From positions 1-64,000 of the forward strand of contig NZ_JRQQ01000009.1 in assembly GCF_001625325.1 (NCBI RefSeq): a stretch of 64,000 nt of DNA. The letters are read 5' to 3'. Shown in pieces: positions 48,674-55,001 of this stretch. The first letter of the stretch is position 1; each line of letters begins with the position of its first letter. A program made the position numbers and the translations under genes. This DNA is from Croceicoccus estronivorus (GTDB taxonomy: Bacteria > Pseudomonadota > Alphaproteobacteria > Sphingomonadales > Sphingomonadaceae). A model generated the notes under the pieces. It was given only the letters and a program-made list of their open reading frames with translations. It did not search any database and was not told where the DNA came from.

Positions 48674-49677
48674 TGTTGCCGCTCGACCACCCGCCTGTCA
48701 GTACTGGCCGGATTGGCGTGCTGCTGGTCAATCTCGGGACGCCCGATGCTCCCACGTCTTCTGCAGTGAAGCGTTATCTGGCGGAATTTCTGTCCGATCC
48801 TCGGGTGGTCGAAATTCCGCAGATCCTCTGGCAACCGATTCTGCGTGGGATAATTCTCAACGTCCGCCCGAAGAAGTCGGCCCATGCCTATGCGCAGGTC
48901 TGGACGGAAAAGGGTTCTCCACTTGCAGCGATAACGGCAGCGCAGGCGGAGGCCTTGCAGGTGCGGCTGGGGCAAGCGGTGCGGGTCGACTGGGCTATGC
49001 GCTATGGCAATCCGGCCATTGCCAGCGGCATTGCCGGGTTGAAGGAGCAGGGGTGCGACCGCATCCTGCTCGCGCCGCTCTATCCGCAATATTCTGCTGC
49101 CACCACTGCGACCGCGGTTGACGCGGCGGGCGATGCGCTGAAGGCGATGCGCTGGCAGCCTGCATTGCGCGTCATGCCGCCTTATCATGACGATCCCGCC
49201 TATATCACCGCGCTGGCCCGGGATATCGGGGGGCAACTCGATGCTCTGGATTTCGTGCCACAGGTCTTGCTGTTGAGCTTCCACGGAATGCCGCAACGCA
49301 CGTTGGACCTGGGCGATCCCTATCATTGCCAATGCCGAAAGACTGCCCGGTTGCTGGAAGAAGCACTGGCCCGCCCGGATCTCAGGATCGAAACGACGTT
49401 TCAATCGCGTTTCGGTCGTGCGAAATGGCTGGAACCGGCGACCGACGCCGTGCTTACGGAAGAAGCCCGCAAGGGAACGAGCCGCATCGCGATTGCCGCG
49501 CCCGGTTTTTCCGCCGATTGCCTCGAAACGCTGGAAGAACTTGCGATCCGGGGGCGTGAACAGTTTACCGCTGCGGGCGGAGATCGGTTCGCCGCGCTTG
49601 CCTGTCTCAACGCGGGCGAACCGGGGATGGACATGCTGGAAGCGCTCGTGCGCCGCGAACTGGCAGGGTGGCTGTAA
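48673..49677 (+). CDS. hemH: Ferrochelatase
   Basis: Inserts Fe2+ into protoporphyrin IX, the last step of heme synthesis. The 334-residue protein has GVLLVNLGTPDAPT near its start, the WAMRYGNPAIASG segment, LAPLYPQYSAATTAT and the catalytic His in LLLSFHGMPQRTLDLGDPYH, ending with ETLEELAIRGREQF. ATG 48673 overlaps the upstream stop as TGATG and has GGAAGGA before it. Co-transcription with the molybdopterin subunit is likely, though their link is not evident. Confidence 0.95.
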   Translation: MLPLDHPPVSTGRIGVLLVNLGTPDAPTSSAVKRYLAEFLSDPRVVEIPQILWQPILRGIILNVRPKKSAHAYAQVWTEKGSPLAAITAAQAEALQVRLGQAVRVDWAMRYGNPAIASGIAGLKEQGCDRILLAPLYPQYSAATTATAVDAAGDALKAMRWQPALRVMPPYHDDPAYITALARDIGGQLDALDFVPQVLLLSFHGMPQRTLDLGDPYHCQCRKTARLLEEALARPDLRIETTFQSRFGRAKWLEPATDAVLTEEARKGTSRIAIAAPGFSADCLETLEELAIRGREQFTAAGGDRFAALACLNAGEPGMDMLEALVRRELAGWL

Positions 49678-49700
49678 CAGCCGAACGAGCGCGCGGATCA

Positions 49701-49871
49701 TCAGAAGTCGATTGCGATCCCGTCCTTGACCCAATCGCCATAACGCGTGGGGGAAAGGCCATCCGGGTCTTGCTGGCTTTCCTTCGCCGCCTCCGGCTTG
49801 GGCGCGGGCATATCGCTCCAGTGGGCCGGTTTCTGGAAATTGCCGGGGCGTTGAGTGGCGCGTTTCGTCAT
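49701..49871 (-). CDS. DUF1674 protein, SdhAF4-like succinate dehydrogenase assembly factor
   Basis: A 56-residue protein whose C terminus, SPTRYGDWVKDGIAIDF, is the hallmark of DUF1674. In mitochondria the homologous SDHAF4 helps mature the flavoprotein of succinate dehydrogenase; the bacterial role is inferred. The N-terminal half is Lys/Pro-rich and disordered. ATG 49871 has GGCAGG just upstream; a longer start at 49928 would add 19 basic residues and overlap the rsmB start. It is convergent with hemH. Confidence 0.82.
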   Translation of the reverse strand: MTKRATQRPGNFQKPAHWSDMPAPKPEAAKESQQDPDGLSPTRYGDWVKDGIAIDF

Positions 49872-49926
49872 CCTGCCAATTTGGGGCCTCTGGCCTCGTA
49901 ATGCAATCGGGGATAGTGGGCGTGCC

Positions 49927-51159
49927 ATGAACGATATTCCCGGCCTTCCCGCGCGCCGCGCTGCGCTGAAAATGTGTGATGCCGTGCTGCGACGGGGCGA
50001 TACACTCGATCAGGCGGCAGGCGCGGCGATGCAGCATTTGCGTGGTCAGGCCGATCGCGCGCTGGCTCGTGCGCTGGCTGCCGAAGTATTGCGCTGGCTG
50101 GTCGATCTTGACGCCCTGATCGACAGTGCGACGCGCCAGCGTTTGCCCGATGATGCGAAACCGCGTGCGGTCTTGCGCCTTATGCTGGCCGGGTGGCTGC
50201 GGCTTGAAACCCCACCTCATGCCGTGATTGCGACCGGATTGCCTTTGCTGGCAGGCGGTCCGCGCAGGCTGGCTCATGGCGTATTTTCCACTCTGGTGAA
50301 GCGTGGGGTTCGCCTGCCCGAGACGCCGACCTTGCCCGATACCGTCGCCATGCGTTGGGAAGGGCGTGCGGATGCGATTGCACGCGGTCTGGCCATGCCT
50401 CCCCCGCTCGATCTCACCTTGCGTGATCCTGCGGCGACTGAGGAATGGGCTGAAAAGTTGGGCGGTCTCTCTCTGTCGGCCGGCCATGTCCGGCTTCCGC
50501 GCGGCAGCGCGGTGGAGGAACTGCCCGGTTACAAGGAAGGGGCCTGGTGGGTGCAGGACCTCGCGGCCAGTCTACCCGCCCGCCTGCTTGGCAAAGGGGA
50601 TGGCCGGTACGTGCTGGATCTTTGCGCTGCGCCGGGGGGCAAGGCCCTGCAACTGGCAGCTGCGGGCTGGCAGGTCATGGCACTCGATATCAGCGCGAAA
50701 CGGCTTGAACGGTTGAAGGACAACTGTGCCCGAACGGGATTGGCCGTGGATGTCGTCGTGGCGGATGCGTTGGGCTGGCAGCCTGATATGGCATTCGATG
50801 CGATCATGCTCGATGCGCCCTGCACGGCGACAGGAACGTGCCGCCGGCATCCCGATGTGCTGCATCGCATCGGGCCGCGTCAGATCGCCGAGATGGCGGA
50901 CCTGCAGGCGAAACTGCTGGACCGTGCGGTTTCCTGGCTCAAGCCCGGTGGGCAACTGGTCTATGCCGTTTGTTCGCTGGAGCCTGAGGAAGGGGAACGG
51001 CAGGCGGCTGAGGTGGCGCTGGAAACCTTCCGAATTGAGGCAAGTGACTTGCCGGCCGGGGTTGTGCCCACACAAGAGGGCTGGCTACGGACGGACCCAG
51101 GTCAGTTGACCGACGCAGGGGGCATGGACGGCTTCTTTATCGCACGGTTCCGCAAATAA
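49927..51159 (+). CDS. rsmB: 16S rRNA cytosine-C5 methyltransferase, RsmB-type
   Basis: A 410-residue RNA methyltransferase. Residues 1-130 are a NusB-like RNA-binding domain (ALAAEVLRWLVDLDALIDSA). The SAM site is VLDLCAAPGGKALQLAAAG, the acid loop MLDAPCTATGTCRRHPDV contains one conserved Cys, and VYAVCSLEPEEGE the catalytic Cys. It would methylate C967 of 16S rRNA. The PUA-like C terminus is absent, as in RsmB. ATG 49927 starts just before the family sequence; starts upstream overlap the divergent DUF1674 gene. Confidence 0.9.
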   Translation: MNDIPGLPARRAALKMCDAVLRRGDTLDQAAGAAMQHLRGQADRALARALAAEVLRWLVDLDALIDSATRQRLPDDAKPRAVLRLMLAGWLRLETPPHAVIATGLPLLAGGPRRLAHGVFSTLVKRGVRLPETPTLPDTVAMRWEGRADAIARGLAMPPPLDLTLRDPAATEEWAEKLGGLSLSAGHVRLPRGSAVEELPGYKEGAWWVQDLAASLPARLLGKGDGRYVLDLCAAPGGKALQLAAAGWQVMALDISAKRLERLKDNCARTGLAVDVVVADALGWQPDMAFDAIMLDAPCTATGTCRRHPDVLHRIGPRQIAEMADLQAKLLDRAVSWLKPGGQLVYAVCSLEPEEGERQAAEVALETFRIEASDLPAGVVPTQEGWLRTDPGQLTDAGGMDGFFIARFRK

Positions 51160-51185
51160 CGGATTCCAGCCTGCCGCCAGGAAGT

Positions 51186-51731
51186 TCAGCTCTGCTCCTG
51201 CCGCACTTTCGCGGCAAAGCTCTTGCGCAATTTTGCCAGCTTGGGCGGAATTACTGCAAGGCAATAGGGGTTCCGCTGTCCGTCGCTCTCCCAGTATTCC
51301 TGATGGTAGTCCTCCGCCGGGTACCAGGTTGCCGGCCCCTCAATGGTGGTGACCACTTTTCCATCATGTTCCTGATTGGCACGGGCAATTGCGGCTTCTG
51401 CTTCCCCACGCTGGGCATCGTCCAGCGGGAAAATGGCGGACCGGTATTGCGTGCCGACATCGTTGCCCTGACGGTTTAGCTGCGTCGGATCGTGTGTCCC
51501 CAAGAACACGTCCAGCACTTCTGCATAGGAAATCACATCGGGATCGAAATCGACCTTGATTGCCTCCGCATGGCCGGTGAGACCCGAGCAGACCTCCCGA
51601 TAGGTGGGATCAGGGACCTGGCCGCCGATATAGCCGCTTTCGACCCCGCTAACGCCGATAACGTCCCGGAACACCGCTTCGGTGCACCAGAAGCACCCGC
51701 CTGCCACAATTGCCGTTTCCATGCCGTTCAT
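51186..51731 (-). CDS. msrA: Peptide methionine (S)-S-oxide reductase
   Basis: Repairs S-methionine sulfoxide. The 181-residue protein has the catalytic cysteine in AGGCFWCTEAVFRD, the segment TGHAEAIKVDFDPDVISY, LGTHDPTQLNRQGNDVGTQY and AEDYHQEYW near the end. ATG 51731 has GGAGG five bases upstream; a start three codons later (51722) is possible. Convergent with rsmB and divergent from the next gene. Together with msrB it covers both sulfoxide stereoisomers. Confidence 0.95.
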   Translation of the reverse strand: MNGMETAIVAGGCFWCTEAVFRDVIGVSGVESGYIGGQVPDPTYREVCSGLTGHAEAIKVDFDPDVISYAEVLDVFLGTHDPTQLNRQGNDVGTQYRSAIFPLDDAQRGEAEAAIARANQEHDGKVVTTIEGPATWYPAEDYHQEYWESDGQRNPYCLAVIPPKLAKLRKSFAAKVRQEQS

Positions 51732-51849
51732 CAGCCTCCTGCCATCTCGTTTCCGGCAAGATAGGTGTAGATGCCTCACTTGTCATGGCCCACTTGCCGT
51801 CGGTCATGCAGCGCCTAAATTGGTGGCACCCTGCCGGGAGAGGAAGAAG

Positions 51850-52689
51850 ATGCGTCGTATCCTTGTCGTCATAGCTGCCGCATTCGGTTTCGTTGCTCCC
51901 CCATTGGCTGCGGAAGAGGTGCCGGTGGAACCGGCCATTTGCAAAGCGTGCGAGGCCGCGCTGGAACTGGCATTGGCCGATCCTCGCCGTGCGGAAGACC
52001 GGGCGCGCGACATCTATCGCCATCCGGCTGGGACATTGGCTTTCTTCCGTGTCGAACCGGGCATGACTGTGGTGGACTATATGCCGTCTGGCGGCTGGTA
52101 CACGCGCATTCTCCTGCCCTACCTCGGCAAGGGCGGGCACTACATCGGCCTCAATCCTGACGTCAGTGGAGCAAGCGAGAAGCAGCAGGCCTATTTCGGC
52201 GAGTTGTCGGATAGTTTTCCAGGTAAGGCAGCGGCATGGACCGGCATGCCCGCGAATTGCATCGGCGCCTACAACACGGACGGTTTGCCTTCCGTGCTGG
52301 ATGGCAAGGTGGACCGGGTGCTGATTTTTCGGGAAATGCACAATCTGCTGCGCATGGGCTGGCTGGACAGCGAGCTTGGCGCGATGCGGCGCTTGTTGAA
52401 GGATGAAGGATTGCTCGGCATCGTCCAGCATCGGGCCAATCCGGATGCGCCGGACAGTTATGTTGACGGTAGCAAAGGGTATCTGCGCCAGGCCGATGTC
52501 ATCCGGCTGGTCGAGGCTCAGGGTTTCGAACTTGTGGGGACCAGCGAAATCAACGCGAATTCCGCCGATCCTGCCGATCATCCACAGGGCGTCTGGATGC
52601 TTCCTCCCGTCTTGAGCGGGGGGCATGATGAATTGAAAACCATCGGCGAAAGCGATCGGATGACGCTTCTGTTCCGCAAGCGGAACTGA
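51850..52689 (+). CDS. Exported methyltransferase-like protein
   Basis: A 279-residue protein with a Sec signal peptide (ILVVIAAAFGFVAPPLAA) followed by a class I methyltransferase-like fold. VEPGMTVVDYMPSGGWYTRI replaces the usual SAM-binding glycine loop (GxGxG), and the later DRVLIFREMHNLLR and LLKDEGLLGIVQHR correspond to strands 4 and 5. The mature N terminus has a CKAC motif. SAM is not expected in the periplasm, and the degenerate loop suggests that it may bind something else. Similar proteins are frequent in sphingomonads, without known function. Confidence 0.8.
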   Translation: MRRILVVIAAAFGFVAPPLAAEEVPVEPAICKACEAALELALADPRRAEDRARDIYRHPAGTLAFFRVEPGMTVVDYMPSGGWYTRILLPYLGKGGHYIGLNPDVSGASEKQQAYFGELSDSFPGKAAAWTGMPANCIGAYNTDGLPSVLDGKVDRVLIFREMHNLLRMGWLDSELGAMRRLLKDEGLLGIVQHRANPDAPDSYVDGSKGYLRQADVIRLVEAQGFELVGTSEINANSADPADHPQGVWMLPPVLSGGHDELKTIGESDRMTLLFRKRN

Positions 52690-52701
52690 TAGGGGCGGCC
52701 G

Positions 52702-53553
52702 ATGGCCGAATTGACTGTCGCCGCATTGCAGCTCGCCCTTGGCTCGGATGACGAGCAGGCCAATATCGCTGCCGTTTCCGCCTTGGTGGAGGAGGCTGCG
52801 GCACAAGGCGCGCAGGTGATTCTGCCGCCTGAGCTTTTTTCAGGCCCCTATTTTTGCAAGGTCGAAGACGAGGCGTTGTTTGCGCTTGCCCGGCCTGTGC
52901 GGGAACACCCCTCTGTCATTGCAATGCAGGCGCTGGCAGCAAAGCTGAAAGTTGCGATTCCGACCAGCTTTTTCGAACGCGATGGGCATCACTACTACAA
53001 CACGCTGGCGATGATCGGGCCGGACGGTGGGCTGATGGGTACGTACCGCAAGAGCCATATTCCCGATGGGCCGGGATATGAGGAAAAATACTATTTCCGG
53101 CCCGGGAATGACGGCTTCAAAGTCTGGGATGTCTTCGGTACGCGGATCGGCGTGGGGATATGCTGGGACCAATGGTATCCGGAATGTGCCCGTGTCATGG
53201 CGTTGATGGGGGCGGAACTGCTCTTCTATCCCACTGCAATCGGTTCGGAACCCTACGACGCCGATCTCGATACCAGCAGGATGTGGCGCCGGGCCATGCT
53301 CGGCCACGCGGTGTCGAACTGCATGCCGGTGATCGCCGCCAACCGGATCGGGACGGAAGAGGGGCAGCGCTTCTACGGGCACAGTTTCATCACTGACGAA
53401 TGGGGCGATTTCCTTGCCGAGTTCGGTGCCACGGAAACCGGAGCACTGGTTGCGTCCATAGACTTGGCGCAAGCAAGTCGGCATCGTGCGGGGATGGGTT
53501 TCTTCCGAGACCGCCGCCCGCAATTGTATGGGCGAATCTGCGAAGACAGATGA
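52702..53553 (+). CDS. aguB: N-carbamoylputrescine amidase
   Basis: A 283-residue nitrilase-superfamily hydrolase that converts N-carbamoylputrescine to putrescine, CO2 and ammonia. The Glu-Lys-Cys triad is visible: Glu44 in LPPELFSGPYF, Lys117 in GTYRKSHIPD and Cys154 in GICWDQWYPE. The long match to AguB-type sequences (EEKYYFRPGNDGFKVWD) supports this function over other nitrilases. Its usual partner agmatine deiminase (aguA) is not in the window. It overlaps folK by four bases. Confidence 0.9.
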   Translation: MAELTVAALQLALGSDDEQANIAAVSALVEEAAAQGAQVILPPELFSGPYFCKVEDEALFALARPVREHPSVIAMQALAAKLKVAIPTSFFERDGHHYYNTLAMIGPDGGLMGTYRKSHIPDGPGYEEKYYFRPGNDGFKVWDVFGTRIGVGICWDQWYPECARVMALMGAELLFYPTAIGSEPYDADLDTSRMWRRAMLGHAVSNCMPVIAANRIGTEEGQRFYGHSFITDEWGDFLAEFGATETGALVASIDLAQASRHRAGMGFFRDRRPQLYGRICEDR

Positions 53554-54062
53554 GTCTCTATCTGATCGCGCTTGGTTCGAACCTCCCGCATCATCGCTAT
53601 GGTTCCCCGCGGATGATCCTTGCGGCAGCGCTCGATATACTTGTCGAGCGCGGCTGCAGGCTGGTGAAAGTCGCTCGCCCCGTATCGAGCGCACCACTCG
53701 GTCCGTCCCGACGAACCTATGCCAATAGCGTTGCGATTGTGGAATGCGCGCTGGCACCTGAGCCGTTGCTCGATCTGCTGCAGGCCATCGAGCGGGATTT
53801 CGGGCGCAAACGTGTCGGTCGACGCTGGCGCGCACGAGTTCTCGACCTGGATGTGATACTGTGGAGCGGTGGCTTTCACGCCTCGCCCCGGCTCACTATT
53901 CCGCATCCTCAATTCCGTTTGCGCCGCTTTGTACTTGGCCCGGCAACGACAATTGCGCCCGGCTGGCGCGATCCTGTGACCGGCCTTACTGTGCGACAGC
54001 TTTTTGGACGCTTGACCCGGAACCGTCCGTTGCCTAGGGCCCCCGCGTGGTCGGGCCCTTAG
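53550..54062 (+). CDS. folK: 6-hydroxymethyl-dihydropterin pyrophosphokinase
   Basis: Transfers pyrophosphate from ATP to the pterin in folate synthesis. The 170-residue protein begins LYLIALGSNLPHHRYG and contains the family motifs ANSVAIVECAL, the GRKRVGRRWRARVLDLDVIL segment with the metal aspartates, and TIPHPQFRLRRFVLGP. ATG 53550 overlaps the aguB stop. Its own stop codon lies inside the tRNA-Lys gene: the last ten bases of folK are the first ten of the tRNA, so the processed tRNA and the full mRNA cannot both come from one transcript molecule. Confidence 0.93.
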   Translation: MSLYLIALGSNLPHHRYGSPRMILAAALDILVERGCRLVKVARPVSSAPLGPSRRTYANSVAIVECALAPEPLLDLLQAIERDFGRKRVGRRWRARVLDLDVILWSGGFHASPRLTIPHPQFRLRRFVLGPATTIAPGWRDPVTGLTVRQLFGRLTRNRPLPRAPAWSGP

Positions 54063-54128
54063 CTCAGTCGGTAGAGCAACTGACTTTTAATCAGTAGGTC
54101 GCTGGTTCGAACCCAGCAGGGCTCACCA
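54053..54128 (+). tRNA. tRNA-Lys (anticodon TTT)
   Basis: A 76-base cloverleaf with encoded CCA. The acceptor stem GGGCCCT pairs with AGGGCTC (one G-T pair), the D arm holds AGCTCAGTCGGTAGAGC, the anticodon stem CTGAC... with loop CTTTTAA gives anticodon TTT, and the T arm is CTGGTTCGAACCCAG. The 5' ten bases overlap the folK stop. The DNA just after its 3' end changes character (repeat cluster, decayed gene), as expected for a tRNA used as an integration site. Confidence 0.96.
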
Positions 54129-54162
54129 CCTTTTTAACGACTTAGACGTGAGAGTGGAGGTG

Positions 54163-54203
54163 TGGGGCATCGCCAGCATCCGCTGGGGCACCAATGGGGC
54201 ATC
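54163..54203 (+). repeat. Three direct repeats TGGGGCAYC, possible integrase arm sites
   Basis: Copies at 54163-54171 (TGGGGCATC), 54184-54192 (TGGGGCACC) and 54195-54203 (TGGGGCATC). The start-to-start distances are 21 and 11 bases, close to two and one turns of the helix, so all three would face the same side of the DNA. Location 35-75 bases after the 3' end of tRNA-Lys is where arm-type sites of tyrosine recombinases lie. Function is inferred. Confidence 0.5.
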
Positions 54204-54240
54204 AGAGTACGAACCAGTATCTTGCGGGTCTTTGTGATCA

Positions 54241-54266
54241 GGCAGGCACGGACCTGCCCCCCTTTT
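54241..54266 (+). terminator. Weak hairpin with C/T tail downstream of tRNA-Lys
   Basis: A 6-bp stem, GGCAGG with CCTGCC, a six-base loop and then CCCCTTTT. It could end the folK/tRNA-Lys transcript, but the stem is short and the tail mixed. Confidence 0.4.
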
Positions 54267-54391
54267 GCATTCGGTTAGAATGCCTCCATCAATTTTCGCT
54301 CGCGTTTCAGTCGTAAGTCATTTGCTGGGTTAGACTTTAAGCTGAGACGCGGATTGCCCGGCATCGGCTGATTCCCAATCAACTTTTAATA

Positions 54392-54765
54392 TTGATTCAC
54401 GTTGCAGGTGAGGTTTCCCCTTCACTTCCTATCGTGGCTGACTTTGCGATCAGCGCGCCGAAGCCGGAAGAATTTGGGACGATCGGTGTATATTGGAATG
54501 CAACAGGTTGGTTGTTGCCCGTCGAATGGCTCAACGCGACAATTGCCATTCAACCGAAGGATCTACTGGATAGGTTGGCGTCGCTGCTGCCGGCTACCCA
54601 TTCCCCAATCCAGGCGAATACGGGGGGAAAGGGAACAAGAAAGCTGATCTTGCCGATGCCGACAAGCTGGGCATGCATGTCGTTCAGCGTCCGCCAGCTC
54701 GACCGCTGCGCGAGGACAGCCGAGCCTATCTTCACCATCACCGCACCAACATCTTTATCGCATAA
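54392..54765 (+). pseudogene. Frameshifted remnant resembling the N-terminal region of HNH-type endonucleases
   Basis: The reading frame from 54392 gives PKPEEFGTIGVYWNATGWLL then PVEWLNATIAIQPKDLLDRL and LLPATHSPIQANTG, a run of motifs I associate with a region upstream of HNH nuclease domains in mobile-element or defence proteins (memory, not a search). Near a run of six G (about 54620) the frame breaks; one frame over, the expected continuation GKGNKKADLADADKLG appears and ends at the stop 54763-54765. Sequence that would precede PKPEEFG does not look coding, so the 5' part is missing too, and no HNH motif follows. It is probably a relic of an integrated element. Confidence 0.5.
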
Positions 54766-55001
54766 GCTAGGCGCCAGCTCATCGACGCCAGATGCCAAGC
54801 CGCCCTTACGCCGCCATAGGCGCGGGTGTCCAAACAACCCGTTTCATTGACCCGATGAAGTGAGTTCGTGTGGTTTGGTGCGCTGTGGACACGGCTTTCT
54901 GAAGGCAAAATGAGCACCTTACGAGCTGCCCACTCCCCCCATGCTGGTTATGCGTAAGAAAAATGGCGCGAAAAAGCAGAGCGCCAATCCGGGAGTGGAT
55001 C

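Larger units (their letters stand above)
54129..55001. other. Gene-poor boundary of a probable genomic island
   Basis: About 870 bases between tRNA-Lys and the first gene of the CAR operon, the longest stretch without an intact gene in the window. It holds three TGGGGCAYC repeats (54163-54203), a weak hairpin (54241-54266), a frameshifted gene remnant (about 54392-54765) and, from 54766 on, no recognisable coding sequence. Bases look less GC-rich than the core genes to the left. No integrase gene is present inside the window. The other end of the presumed island lies beyond base 64000. Confidence 0.6.

Noticed and set aside
46412-50487. Two long reverse-strand frames (660 and 623 codons) opposite the molybdopterin subunit, hemH and rsmB
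   Set aside because: They show no domain or ribosome site and lie across well-identified forward genes.
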